The notes beneath the pieces were generated by a model. It was not told the DNA's origin. It saw nothing but the letters and a program-made list of their open reading frames with translations, and searched no databases. From assembly GCF_009829925.1 (NCBI RefSeq), contig NZ_SNVJ01000002.1, positions 124,001 through 188,000 on the forward strand: a stretch of DNA of 64,000 bases, read 5' to 3'. The DNA is from Teichococcus coralli (GTDB taxonomy: Bacteria; Pseudomonadota; Alphaproteobacteria; Acetobacterales; Acetobacteraceae). A program made the position numbers and the translations under genes. Positions 38,088 through 49,800 of this stretch are shown one piece after another (the stretch's first letter is position 1; every line of letters begins with the position of its first letter).

Positions 38088-39620
38088 ATGGATGCCGTCG
38101 CCGAGACCCCCTTCGTCCGCCTGCACCCGGAAGACAGCGTCCTGATCGCGCGCAGGGCGGCTGCCGAGGGCACGCCGGTGGGGCCCAACATCGTCGCCCG
38201 CAACCGCATCCCGCCCGGGCACAAGGTGGCCATCCGGCCCCACGCGCCGGGCGAGGCGGTGCGGCGCTACGGGCAGATCATCGGCTTCGCCACCCAGCCC
38301 ATCGCGCCGGGCGAGTGGGTGCACACCCACAACTGCGGCATGGGCGAGTTCGCCAAGGACTACGCCTGGGGGCAGGATGCGAAGCCGACGCTCTACGTGC
38401 CGGAGCCCGCGACCTTCATGGGCATCGTCCGGCCGGACGGGCGCGTGGCGACGCGCAACTACATCGGCATCGTGACCAGCGTGAACTGCTCGGCCCATGT
38501 CGCCTCGCTGATCGCCGACGCCTTCAAGCGCAACCCCTTCATCGGCAGCGATCCGCTGGCCGAGTTCCCCAACGTGGACGGCGTGGTGGCGCTGACCCAC
38601 AAGACCGGCTGCGGCATGGGCGACAATGACGGTCTGCGCATCCTGCGCCGCACCCTCGCCGGCTATGCGCGGCACGTGAACTTCAGCCATGTCATCGCCA
38701 TCGGCCTGGGCTGCGAGGTCAACCAGATCTCCGGCCTGCTGGAGGAGCAGAACCTCGCCGGGCGGTTGCGCAACATGGATATTCAGTCCATGGGCGGCAC
38801 CCGCAAGACGGTCGAGGCGGGCATCGCCTTCGTGAAGGAGGTGCTGGCGGAATCCAACCAGGTGCACCGCCAGAAGGTGCCGGCCAGCCACCTGACCATC
38901 GCGCTGCAATGCGGCGGTTCGGACGGCTATTCCGGCATCACCGCGAACCCTGCGCTCGGCGCCGCCTCGGACCTGCTGGTGCGCCACGGCGGCACCGTGA
39001 TCCTTTCCGAGACGCCGGAGACCTACGGCGCCGAGCACCTGCTGACCCGCCGCGCCGTCTCCCGCGAGGTGGGGGAGAAGCTGGTCTCGCTGATGCGCTG
39101 GTGGGAGGACTACGCGGCCCGCGGGCAGGCCGAGCTGAACAGCAACCCCTCCCCCGGTAACAAGGCGGGCGGGCTGACCACCATCCTGGAGAAGTCGCTC
39201 GGCGCCATGGCCAAGGCGGGCACCAGCAACCTCACTGCCGTCTATGACTACGCCGCGCCGGTGACGGAGAAGGGCTTCGTCTTCATGGACACGCCTGGCT
39301 ACGACCCGGTGGCCGCCACCGGCCAGGTCGCGGGCGGCGCCAACATGGTCTGCTTCACCACCGGGCGCGGCAGCGTCTTCGGCTGCAAGCCCGCGCCCTC
39401 CATCAAGCTCGCCACCAACTCGGCCATGTATGAGCGGATGGAGGAGGACATGGACGTCAACTGCGGCACCATCCTCTCCGGGCGCGAGACGGTCGAGGAA
39501 TGCGGCCAGCGCATCTTCGAGCTGATCCTGCGCGTCGCCAGCGGCGAGCGGACCAAGAGCGAGAGCTACGACGCCGGATCGGCGGAGTTCGCGCCCTGGC
39601 CGATCGGCGCGACGATGTGA
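38088..39620 (+). CDS. UxaA-family dehydratase (altronate/galactarate dehydratase type)
   Basis: 510 residues with both parts of the family: an N-terminal SAF domain (about 10-100, DSVLIARRAAAEGTPVGPNI and WVHTHNCGMGEF) and the C-terminal catalytic domain with THKTGCGMGD, IALQCGGSDGYSGITANPAL and FTTGRGSVFGCKPAPSIKLA. Members are iron-dependent enzymes that dehydrate altronate, galactarate or related sugar acids. Full-length UxaA and GarD are of similar size, so this is not the split form. It shares a promoter region with the TRAP receptor. Confidence 0.9.
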   Translation: MDAVAETPFVRLHPEDSVLIARRAAAEGTPVGPNIVARNRIPPGHKVAIRPHAPGEAVRRYGQIIGFATQPIAPGEWVHTHNCGMGEFAKDYAWGQDAKPTLYVPEPATFMGIVRPDGRVATRNYIGIVTSVNCSAHVASLIADAFKRNPFIGSDPLAEFPNVDGVVALTHKTGCGMGDNDGLRILRRTLAGYARHVNFSHVIAIGLGCEVNQISGLLEEQNLAGRLRNMDIQSMGGTRKTVEAGIAFVKEVLAESNQVHRQKVPASHLTIALQCGGSDGYSGITANPALGAASDLLVRHGGTVILSETPETYGAEHLLTRRAVSREVGEKLVSLMRWWEDYAARGQAELNSNPSPGNKAGGLTTILEKSLGAMAKAGTSNLTAVYDYAAPVTEKGFVFMDTPGYDPVAATGQVAGGANMVCFTTGRGSVFGCKPAPSIKLATNSAMYERMEEDMDVNCGTILSGRETVEECGQRIFELILRVASGERTKSESYDAGSAEFAPWPIGATM

Positions 39621-39636
39621 CCGCCGCCGCGCCTGG

Positions 39637-41187
<1,551 letters not shown>

Positions 41188-41314
41188 CTGGCGTCACTCC
41201 CCCCTGTGAAGACCCTGGCCCGGAAGGCTGTAACGCAGATCGGCGCCACAGGAAGGAGGCCGTGCCATGAAATCTGCGGGTTCTTAGCCTGGCGTCATGC
41301 GGAGGGGGTGCGGC

Positions 41315-42007
41315 TCACACGGTCAGCAGGCTTCGCACGGCGTCCTCGTCCAGCGAACCGGACGGCCCCGCCAGCGCCACCTCGCCGCGCACCATGATGG
41401 CGAGCTGGTCGCCCAACTCACGGGCGAATTCATAGTACTGCTCCACCAGGACCACCGCCATGCCACGGCTGCGCGCCAGCAGCGCGATGACCCGGGCAAT
41501 GTCCTTGATGACGTTGGGCTGGATGCCCTCGGTCGGCTCGTCGAGGATCAGCAGGCGCGGCCGCGCGGCCAGCGCACGGGCAATGGCGAGCTGCTGCTGC
41601 TGCCCGCCCGAGAGGTCGCCGCCGCGGCGCCGCAGAAACTGCTTCAGGATGGGGAAGAGCTCGAACACATCCTCCGGCACCTTGGAGCCGCGCGGGGCGG
41701 CGGCCAGCGCCGTTTCCAGGTTCTCGCGCACGGTCAGGAAGGGAAAGATCTCCCGCCCCTGCGGCACGTAGCCGATGCCGGCCCGGGCGCGGTCGGCGGG
41801 GGAAAGGCCGGCGACGTCCTTTCCCTCCCACAGGATCCTGCCGCCGCGGATGCGCTCCAGCCCGACGATGGCCCGCATCAGCGACGACTTTCCGACGCCG
41901 TTGCGCCCCAGCACGCAGGTGACGCGCCCCGGGTCCGCCGCCAGCGAGACGCCGCGCAGCGCCCGGCTGGCGCCATAGAACAGGTCGATCCCCTCGACAC
42001 GCAGCAT
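41315..42007 (-). CDS. urtE: Urea ABC transporter ATP-binding subunit UrtE
   Basis: 230-residue LivF-type ATPase: Walker A GRNGVGKSS, signature LSGGQQQQLAIARAL, Walker B LLILDEPTEGIQPNV, which includes the IQP variant typical of UrtE. With UrtD it powers urea uptake through UrtBC. It is the last gene of urtABCDE, three bases after urtD. Confidence 0.95.
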   Translation of the reverse strand: MLRVEGIDLFYGASRALRGVSLAADPGRVTCVLGRNGVGKSSLMRAIVGLERIRGGRILWEGKDVAGLSPADRARAGIGYVPQGREIFPFLTVRENLETALAAAPRGSKVPEDVFELFPILKQFLRRRGGDLSGGQQQQLAIARALAARPRLLILDEPTEGIQPNVIKDIARVIALLARSRGMAVVLVEQYYEFARELGDQLAIMVRGEVALAGPSGSLDEDAVRSLLTV

Positions 42008-42010
42008 GGC

Positions 42011-42748
42011 TCAGCGCCCCAGATAGACTTCGATCACGCGCGGATCGTTCTGCACATGGTCGATGGACCCCTCCGACAGCACGCTGCCCTCGCAGAGCAC
42101 CGTCACCTTCTGGCCGAGGGCGCGGACGAATTCGAGGTCGTGCTCCACCACCACCACCGAGCGGTTCCCGGCGATGCGGCGCAGCAGGGCGGCGGTGTGC
42201 TCGGTCTCCTGGTCGGTCATGCCGGCCACCGGCTCGTCCACCAGCAAGAGCTGCGGGTCCTGCATCAGCAGCATGCCGATCTCCAGCCATTGCCGCTGAC
42301 CATGCGAGAGGATGGCGGCGCGGTCCTGCGCCCGCTCGGGGAGGCCGATCTCGGCCAGCACGGCCTCGATGCGGCGACGCGCCTCCTGGCTCAGCGCCCA
42401 TCGCAGGCAGGACCAGGGGTCGCGCGGCGCCTTCAGGGCCAGCTCCAGGTTCTCGAAGACCGTCAGCGCGTCGAAGACGGTGGGCTTCTGGAACTTCCGG
42501 CCGATGCCGAGATTGGCGATGGTGGCCTCGTCCAGCCTGGTCAAGTCGTGGTCGCCAAAGCTGACGGTGCCTTCGCTTGGGCGCGTCTTGCCGGTGATGA
42601 TGTCCATCATCGTCGTCTTGCCGGCGCCGTTGGGGCCGATGATGGCGCGCAACTCGCCGGGCTCGATGATCAGCGAAAGGCTGTTCAGCGCCCGGAAGCC
42701 GTCGAACACGACAGAGACGCCGTCGAGGTAGAGGCTGCCCGGCGTCAT
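42011..42748 (-). CDS. urtD: Urea ABC transporter ATP-binding subunit UrtD
   Basis: 245-residue LivG-type ATPase. It has VSVVFDGFRALNSLSL, Walker A GPNGAGKTT, the UrtD-type MDIITGKTRPSEGTV and GIGRKFQKPTVF, signature LSHGQRQWLEIGMLL and Walker B LLLVDEPVAGMTDQETE. The start overlaps the urtC stop by four bases. Confidence 0.96.
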   Translation of the reverse strand: MTPGSLYLDGVSVVFDGFRALNSLSLIIEPGELRAIIGPNGAGKTTMMDIITGKTRPSEGTVSFGDHDLTRLDEATIANLGIGRKFQKPTVFDALTVFENLELALKAPRDPWSCLRWALSQEARRRIEAVLAEIGLPERAQDRAAILSHGQRQWLEIGMLLMQDPQLLLVDEPVAGMTDQETEHTAALLRRIAGNRSVVVVEHDLEFVRALGQKVTVLCEGSVLSEGSIDHVQNDPRVIEVYLGR

Positions 42749-43845
42749 CGCCCCTCCCCCTTGCGCAGCAGCCCGACCAGCCCGCGCGGCAGGAACAGCG
42801 TGACGGCGATGAACAGCCCGCCCAGCACGAAAAGCCAGAGGTCCGGCGCGAAGGAGGTCAGCCAGGTCTTCACCGCGTTCACGGTGAAGGCGCCGAGCAC
42901 CGCACCCACCAGCGTGCCTCGCCCGCCGACCGCCACCCAGATCACCGCCTCGATGGAGTTGCCCGGGCTGAACTCGCCGGGGTTGATGATGCCGATCAAC
43001 GGCACGTAGAGCGCCCCCGCGAGCCCCGCCAGCATGGCGGAAAGCACGAAGACGGCGAGCTTCACCTGCGTGGTGTCGTAGCCCAGGAAGCGCACGCGGC
43101 TCTCGGCGTCGCGCACCGCCACCAGCACGCGGCCGAGCTTGGAGCGCGTGATGTGGCGGCAGAGCCAGAGCGCGCCGGCCAGCACCGCCAGCGCGGCGTA
43201 GAACAGCGCGGCGCGCGCCTCCGCGGTGTTCAGCGGCAGGCCGAGCAGCTCCTTGAAGTCAGTGAAGCCGTTGTTGCCGCCGAAGCCCATGTCGTTGCGG
43301 AAGAAGGCCAGCATCAGCGCATAGGTCATGGCCTGGGTGATGATGCTGAAATAGACGCCGGTGATGCGGCTGCGGAAGGCCAGGTAGCCCACCACCCCCG
43401 CCAGCAGTCCCGGCACGACAAGGGCCATGAGCAGGACAAAGGGAAAGCTCGAAAACCCCCACCAGTACCAGGGCAGTTCCTTCCATCCCAGGAAGACCAT
43501 GAAGTCCGGCAGGATCGGGTTGCCATAGACGCCGCGTGGCCCGATCAGCCGCATCAGGTGCATGCCCATGACATAGCCGCCGAGCGCGAAAAAGGCGCCA
43601 TGGCCGAGCGAGAGGATGCCGGCATAACCCCAGGCCAAATCGATCGCGAGCGCCAGCACGGCGTAGCAGACCCACTTGCCGGACACGGCGACCACGAAAT
43701 CTGAGACATGGAGTGCGGAATCGGCCGGCAGGCGGTTCAGCACCGGCAGCAGGGCCAGCGATGCCAGCCCGGCGAGCAGCAGGCCGCGCAGGATCAGCGC
43801 GCGGCTGGGGCGCAGCCAAGGCGCCCCGGTGATGGTGGCGCTCAT
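42745..43845 (-). CDS. urtC: Urea ABC transporter permease UrtC
   Basis: 366-residue LivM-type permease with about ten hydrophobic helices. Family marks are LAWGYAGILSLGHGAFFALGG, the insertion with PWYWWGFSSFPFVLLMA, NNGFTDFKELLGLPL and AVIWVAVGGRGTLVGAVLGA. Its start overlaps the urtB stop by four bases and its end overlaps urtD by four, so the subunits are made together. Confidence 0.96.
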   Translation of the reverse strand: MSATITGAPWLRPSRALILRGLLLAGLASLALLPVLNRLPADSALHVSDFVVAVSGKWVCYAVLALAIDLAWGYAGILSLGHGAFFALGGYVMGMHLMRLIGPRGVYGNPILPDFMVFLGWKELPWYWWGFSSFPFVLLMALVVPGLLAGVVGYLAFRSRITGVYFSIITQAMTYALMLAFFRNDMGFGGNNGFTDFKELLGLPLNTAEARAALFYAALAVLAGALWLCRHITRSKLGRVLVAVRDAESRVRFLGYDTTQVKLAVFVLSAMLAGLAGALYVPLIGIINPGEFSPGNSIEAVIWVAVGGRGTLVGAVLGAFTVNAVKTWLTSFAPDLWLFVLGGLFIAVTLFLPRGLVGLLRKGEGR

Positions 43846-45407
43846 GGCTCGGCGGCCCTTCCCTTCAGCGCGAACAGCCCCTTCGGCCGGCGCTGGATGA
43901 ACAGCATGATGCCGACCAGCACGGCGATCTTCGCCAGCACGGCGCCCGCCCAGGGCTCCAGCAGCTTGTTGACAAGGCCAAGGGTGAAGGCGCCGATCAT
44001 GGTGCCCGCCAGCGAGCCGACGCCGCCGAACACAACGACCATGAAGCTGTCGATGATGTAGCCGGTGCCGAGGTTGGGCGAAACGTTGTCGATCTGGCTC
44101 AGCGCCACCCCCGCCATGCCGGCGATGCCGGAGCCGAAGGCGAAGGTCATGGCGTCCACCCGCCCGGTGCGGATGCCCATGGTGGAGGCGATGCGCCGGT
44201 TCTGCACCACCGCCCGCATTTCCAGCCCGAAGCGGGTGAAGCGGATGGCGGCCACCGCCAGCGCCAGCACCAGCAGGCCGAAGAGGATGATCCAGAGCCG
44301 GTTCTGCGTCACCAGCACGCCGCCGGGCAAGGCGAGCGTGCCCTGCATCCAGGCCGGGCTGACCACCTCCTGGTTCTGCGCGCCGAAGATCAGCCGCACC
44401 GCCTGCTGCAGGATCATGCCGACGCCGAAGGTCATCAGCAGCGTCTCCAGCGGCCGGCCGTAGAGATGGCGGATCAGCCCGCGCTCCAGCGCCACGCCCA
44501 CCGCCGCCGTGACGAGGAAGGCGGCGGGGACGGCGAGCGGCAACGACCAGGGTTGCAGCCAGGGAATGCCGCGCACCGCCTCCTGCACCACCACCGTGGT
44601 ATAGGCGCCGAGCATCACCATCTCGCCATGCGCCATGTTGATCACGCCCATGACGCCGAAGGTGACGGCAAGACCGAGCGCGGCGAGCAGCAGGATGGAG
44701 CCGAGCGAGAGGCCCTGGAACACTGTCTCGGCGGCACGGCGCAGTTCCAGCTTGCGGTCGATGGCGGCCACGGCCTTTTCGATCGCGCCGGCCAGGTCGG
44801 GATTGGCGGCGCGGGCTTCGAGCAGCGCGGCGCGGGCCTCGGCCGAGCCGCTCTCGGCCAGCAGTTCGATTCCCTGCTGCTTCGCCGTTGTGTCCGGCGC
44901 GCCGAGGCGGGTGGCGGCCAGCGCCAGCGCCAGCCGGTCGCGCAGATCAGGCACGGTCTCGCGGGCCAGCGCCTGCTCAAGCGGCTGAATGTTGGCGGCA
45001 TCGCGGCTGCGGAACAGCGCCTCGGCGGCGACGCGCCGCTGCGCCGCCTCGGGCGCGGCCAATTGCAGCCGGCCCAAGGCGCCGCGCAGCGCGGCACGCA
45101 CACGGTTGTTGATGCGGATGGTCTCGCCCGGCGTGGCGGCGGCGCCGGAGAGGGCCTCGCGCACCGCGCCGCCCTGCTCGACCAGCAGGGCGCCGTCGGC
45201 GCGCTTCTGGAGGCGCCCCTCGGCCAGCGCCTGCAGGATCGGCAGGGCGCGCGGGTCGCCCAGCGCGCCGAGGCGTTCCACCGCCTCGGCCTGTGCGCCG
45301 TAGCCGCCGGAAAGCCCGGCCAGCGCATTGGTGAAGGCATCCTGCGCCGATGCCGGCGACGTGGCGGAAAGCAGCAGCAGGATCAGCAGGAGCAGGATGC
45401 GTCGCAT
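43842..45407 (-). CDS. urtB: Urea ABC transporter permease UrtB
   Basis: 521 residues. An N-terminal signal peptide precedes a 200-residue helical, HEAT-like periplasmic extension characteristic of UrtB. The LivH-type permease starts near residue 225: GVINMAHGEMVMLGAYTTVV, FGVGMILQQAVRLIFGAQNQ, RTGRVDAMTFAFGSGIAGMA and VVFGGVGSLAGTMIGAFTLG. It lies 51 bases after urtA. Confidence 0.95.
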   Translation of the reverse strand: MRRILLLLILLLLSATSPASAQDAFTNALAGLSGGYGAQAEAVERLGALGDPRALPILQALAEGRLQKRADGALLVEQGGAVREALSGAAATPGETIRINNRVRAALRGALGRLQLAAPEAAQRRVAAEALFRSRDAANIQPLEQALARETVPDLRDRLALALAATRLGAPDTTAKQQGIELLAESGSAEARAALLEARAANPDLAGAIEKAVAAIDRKLELRRAAETVFQGLSLGSILLLAALGLAVTFGVMGVINMAHGEMVMLGAYTTVVVQEAVRGIPWLQPWSLPLAVPAAFLVTAAVGVALERGLIRHLYGRPLETLLMTFGVGMILQQAVRLIFGAQNQEVVSPAWMQGTLALPGGVLVTQNRLWIILFGLLVLALAVAAIRFTRFGLEMRAVVQNRRIASTMGIRTGRVDAMTFAFGSGIAGMAGVALSQIDNVSPNLGTGYIIDSFMVVVFGGVGSLAGTMIGAFTLGLVNKLLEPWAGAVLAKIAVLVGIMLFIQRRPKGLFALKGRAAEP

Positions 45408-45458
45408 GGGTGTTCGGCCACGGCGCTCTCCCTGCAGGGCGCGCCGCGGCCTCCCTCC

Positions 45459-46700
45459 TTACTTCTTGCGGTTGGCGTTCTCAGGGATGTAGGGGGACCA
45501 GTTCTCGGCCTTGATGGCGTCCGGCGTCTTCCAGACGACGTTGAACTGCCCATCCTCCTGGATCTCGCCGATCATCACCGGCTTGGAGAGGTGGTGGTTC
45601 TGCCACATCTGCTCGGTGTAGCCGCAGGGCGCCTCCACCTTCTGGCCGTACATCGCCTCGCGCACCTTATCCACCGCGGTGGTGCCGGACTGGGCAACGG
45701 CCTGCGCCCACATGCGGAAGCCGGTGTAGGTGGCCTCCATCGGGTCGTTGGTCACGCGCTTGTCGTTCTTGATGTAGGCGCGCCACATCTTCTTGAACTC
45801 GGCATTCGCCGGCGTGTCCACGGACATGAAGTAGTTCCAGGCCGCCAGGTGGCCGACCAGCGGCTTGGTGTCGATTCCCGCGAGTTCCTCCTCGCCCACC
45901 GAGAAAGCGACGCAGGGAATGTCCTCGGCCTTGATGCCCTGGTTGCCCAGCTCACGGTAGAAGGGCACGTTGGCGTCGCCATTGATGGTGGAGACGATCG
46001 CCGCCCGCTTGCCCTCGCCGGCGAAGCGCTTCACGCGGGAGACGATGCCCTGCCAGTCGGAATGGCCGAAGGGCGTGTACTCCTCCATGATGTCGGCGTC
46101 GCTCACGCCCTTGCTGTTCAGATAGGCGCGCAGGATGCGGTTGGTGGTGCGGGGATAGACGTAGTCGGTGCCGAGCAGGGCGATGCGCTTCGCCTCGCCG
46201 CCATCGGCGCTCATCAGGTAGTCCACGGCCGGGATCGCCTGCTGGTTGGGCGCCGCGCCGGTGTAGAACACGTTGCGGGACTGCTCCTCGCCCTCGTACT
46301 GCACGGGGTAGAAGAGCAGGCCGTTCAGCTCCTCGAAGACGGGCAGCACCGACTTGCGGGACACCGAGGTCCAGCAGCCGAAGGTGACGTCCACCTTGTG
46401 GACCTGCAGCAGCTCGCGCGCCTTCTCGGCGAAGAGCGGCCAGTTGGAGGCGGGGTCCACCACGACCGCCTCGACCTTGCGGCCGAGCAGTCCGCCCTTG
46501 CCGTTGATCCAGTCCACCATCATCAGGACGGTGTCACGCAGCGCCGTCTCGCTGATCGCCATGGTGCCGGAAAGGGAGTGCAGCACGCCGACCTTGATCG
46601 GCGCAGCTTGCGCGAAGGCGGGGCGCAGGGCCGGCAGGGCCAGCGCGCCGGCGGCGCCGGCCATCAGGGCGCGACGCGAGAATGGGGTCCCGAGGGTCAT
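45459..46700 (-). CDS. urtA: Urea ABC transporter substrate-binding protein UrtA
   Basis: 413 residues with a Tat-like signal (RRALMAGAAGALALPAL). The mature protein has the urea-binding family blocks KVGVLHSLSGTMAISETALR, VFGCWTSVSRKSVLP-like GCWTSVSRKSVLPVFEELNG, YPVQYEGEEQSRNVFYTGAA and YTPFGHSDWQGIVSR. The start at 46700 follows AGGAG; the frame extends across the divergent promoter but has no other support. It leads the minus-strand urtABCDE operon and faces the sensor kinase gene across 173 bases. Confidence 0.96.
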   Translation of the reverse strand: MTLGTPFSRRALMAGAAGALALPALRPAFAQAAPIKVGVLHSLSGTMAISETALRDTVLMMVDWINGKGGLLGRKVEAVVVDPASNWPLFAEKARELLQVHKVDVTFGCWTSVSRKSVLPVFEELNGLLFYPVQYEGEEQSRNVFYTGAAPNQQAIPAVDYLMSADGGEAKRIALLGTDYVYPRTTNRILRAYLNSKGVSDADIMEEYTPFGHSDWQGIVSRVKRFAGEGKRAAIVSTINGDANVPFYRELGNQGIKAEDIPCVAFSVGEEELAGIDTKPLVGHLAAWNYFMSVDTPANAEFKKMWRAYIKNDKRVTNDPMEATYTGFRMWAQAVAQSGTTAVDKVREAMYGQKVEAPCGYTEQMWQNHHLSKPVMIGEIQEDGQFNVVWKTPDAIKAENWSPYIPENANRKK

Positions 46701-46772
46701 GGCTCGTCTCCTGGCGCGGCAAGGGCCGCCTTGCATGGAAGCCAGTCTCGGCGCGGTCCATCGGCGGGCGAA

Positions 46773-46788
46773 TACGTCAAATGACGTA
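46773..46788. promoter_or_regulatory. Perfect inverted repeat in the urtA/sensor-kinase divergent promoter
   Basis: TACGTCA (46773-46779) and TGACGTA (46782-46788) are exact reverse complements around two A bases. The site lies 73 bases before urtA and 85 before the kinase start, and a TTGACG -35-like hexamer on the plus strand follows at 46801. It is the best candidate operator for the LuxR-type response regulator encoded nearby (inference). Confidence 0.55.
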
Positions 46789-46873
46789 GCCACGGCCTCC
46801 TTGACGCTGCCGCCGGCGCGGCCCCACTCTCGCCCTCCCCTTCCGGTCGGCAGAGCCGAGGACCACGCCCCGC

Positions 46874-49800
46874 ATGGCGACACGCCAGCGCATCCTGCGC
46901 ATCCGGCGCGACTACAACCGCTGGGTCGCCGACGAGACGATGGAGGACTACGCCCTCCGCTTCACCGCCGAGAGCGCCCGCAAGTGGTCCGCCTTCCGGG
47001 TCGCCAACACGGCGCTGGGCTCGATCTCCTTTCTGGCGCTGGAGGCGATCGGCGGCACGCTGACGGTGGCGCATGGCTTCACCAACAGCGTGGCCGCCAT
47101 CCTCTTCGTCAGCCTGCTGATCTTCGCCGCCAGCCTGCCGATCTGCCTGCATGCGGCGCAAGCGGGGGTGGATATCGACCTGCTCACCCGCGGCGCCGGC
47201 TTCGGCTATATCGGCTCGACCATCACCTCGCTGATCTATGCCAGCTTCACCTTCATCTTCTTCGGCATTGAGGCGGTGATCCTCGCCGCCATGCTGGACA
47301 GCTTCCTCGGCGTGCCGCTCTGGCTCGGCTACATCCTCTGCGCCGCGGTGGTGGTGCCGCTGGTGACGCATGGCATCACCTTCATCAGCCGTGTGCAGAC
47401 CTGGACGCAGCCTGTCTGGCTGGTGCTGAACGTGCTGCCCCTGCTCGCCCTCATGGTGGCGCACCCGGACTGGCTGGCCGGATGGACCGAGTATGGCGGC
47501 ACCCACGGCACAGAGGGTTTCGACCTGCTGGCCTTCGGCGCCGCCGCCTCCATCCTCTTCGCCCTCATCACCCAGACCGGCGAGCAGGTGGACTACATCC
47601 GCTTCCTCCCGCCGCGCGCGACGCAGCGGCGCTGGGTCTGGTGGGGCGCGCTGCTGGCCGGTGGCCCGGGCTGGATCGCCTTCGACGTGCTGAAGCTGCT
47701 GGCCGGCTCCTTCCTGGCCTATGCCGCGCTGCGCGCCGGGCTTTCCGCCGCCAAGGCGGTGCAGCCGGCGGAGATGTACCGCCTCGCCTTCGGCACCCTG
47801 CTTGCCTCGCCCGCCCTCGCGCTGGTCGTGACGGCGGTGTTCGTCGCGCTGTCGCAGATCAAGATCAACGTCACCAACGCCTATGCCGGCTCGCTCGCCT
47901 GGTCGAACTTCTTCTCGCGGCTGACGCACAGCCATCCCGGCCGGGTGGTCTGGCTGGTGTTCAACATCGCCGTGGCCCTGCTGCTGATGGAGCTCGGCGT
48001 CTACAACACGATCGAGCAGGTGCTGTTCGTCTATTCCAACGTCGCCGCCGCCTGGATGGGCGCCTTGGTGGCCGACCTCGCCGTCAACAAGCCGCTCGGC
48101 CTGAGCCCGCCGGGCATCGAGTTCAAGCGGGCGCATCTCTACGACGTCAACCCCGTGGGCGTCGGCAGCATGGCGCTCTCCGTCGCCGCCTCCTTCCTGG
48201 CCTATTACGGCTTCCTCGGCCCGCTGGCGCAGGCGATGTCCACCTTCATCGCCTTCGGGGTAGCCTTCGCCGCCGCGCCGGCCATCGCCTGGCTGACGGA
48301 TGGCCGCTACTACCTCGCCCGCAAGCCGCGAGCCGCCTGGGCGGGCAGTTCCAACCTGCAATGCGTCATCTGCGAGCACCGCTTCGAGCCGCGCGACATG
48401 GCCTATTGCCCCGTCTATACCGGCCCGATCTGCTCGCTCTGCTGCTCGCTGGATGCCCGTTGCGGCGACGGCTGCAAGCCGCATGCGCGCCTTTCCGCGC
48501 AGATCATGACGCCGCTGCGGAGCGCCCTGCCCGCGCCCGTGCTGCGCGCGCTGGGCACGCCGGTCGGCTCCTTCATGGTGGTCTTCCTGCTCTTCGTCGC
48601 CACCATCAGCCTGGTCTTCCTCGGCATCCTCGCCCAGGCCCCGGCAAGCGCCGACCTCGACGCCGCCTTCTGGAAGGCCTTCTTCGTGCTGGCGGTGATC
48701 GGCGGCATCGTCGCCTGGGCGCTGGTCCTGGCGCATGGCAGCCGCAAGGTGGCGCAGGAGGAGACCCGCCGGCAGACCAGCCTCCTGCTGAGCGAGATCC
48801 GTGCCCACCAGCGCACCGACGCCGCGCTCCAGAAGGCCAAGGAGGCCGCCGAGGCCGCCAACCAGGCCAAGAGCCGCTACGTCATCGGCATCAGCCACGA
48901 GTTGCGCTCGCCGCTGAACGCCATCCTCGGCTATGCGCAGCTCCTGGAGCGCGACCCGGCCATCCCGGAGCGCCGGCGGGACGGGCTGCGCACCATCCGC
49001 CGCTCCGGCGAGCATCTGGCGGCGCTGATCGAGGGGCTGCTCGACATCTCCAAGATCGAGGCCGGGCGGATCGAGCTTTACCGCGACGCCATTCGCCTGC
49101 CGGAGTTCCTCGATCAGATCGTGCAGATGCTGCGCCTGCAGGCGGAGGCGAAGAGCATCGCCTTCGCCTTCGACGCGCCGGTGCGGATGCCCGAGCTGGC
49201 CTATACCGACGAGCGGCGGCTGCGGCAGATCCTCATCAACCTGCTGTCCAACGCCATCAAGTTCACCCGCCAGGGCGGCGTGACGCTGCGGCTGCGCTTC
49301 CGCTCGGAAGTGGCGGAGTTCGAGATCATCGACACCGGCATCGGCATCGCCGAGGCGGACCTCGGCCGCATCTTCGAACCCTTCCAGCGCGGCGCCAACT
49401 CGCATGCGCCCTCGACGCCCGGCGTCGGCCTGGGCCTTACCATCTGCAAGACGCTGGTGGAGGTGATGGGCGGGGAGATTTCGGTCAGCAGCCGGCTCGG
49501 CGAGGGCAGCCGCTTCCGCGTGCGCCTGCTGCTCTCCGGCAGGACCGGCGGCCCCGCCGAGGTGGAGCGGCGCATCACCGGCCGTGCGGAGGCGACGCGC
49601 CCGCTCCGCGTGCTGGTGGCCGATGACGACGCCACGCATCGCGCCCTGGTGGCCGACCTGCTGGAGCCGCTGGGCTTCACGGTGCGGCAGGCCATGGACG
49701 GCGCCGAGTGCCTGGACGCGGCGGCCGAGATGGCGCCCGACATTTTCCTGCTCGACATCGCCATGCCCGGCATGACCGGGTGGGACCTGGTGCGCCGGCT

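Noticed and set aside
41188..41314. tRNA or small RNA gene between the MFS exporter and urtE
   Set aside because: No cloverleaf, anticodon arm or CCA-like end could be found; the only short frame is six codons.
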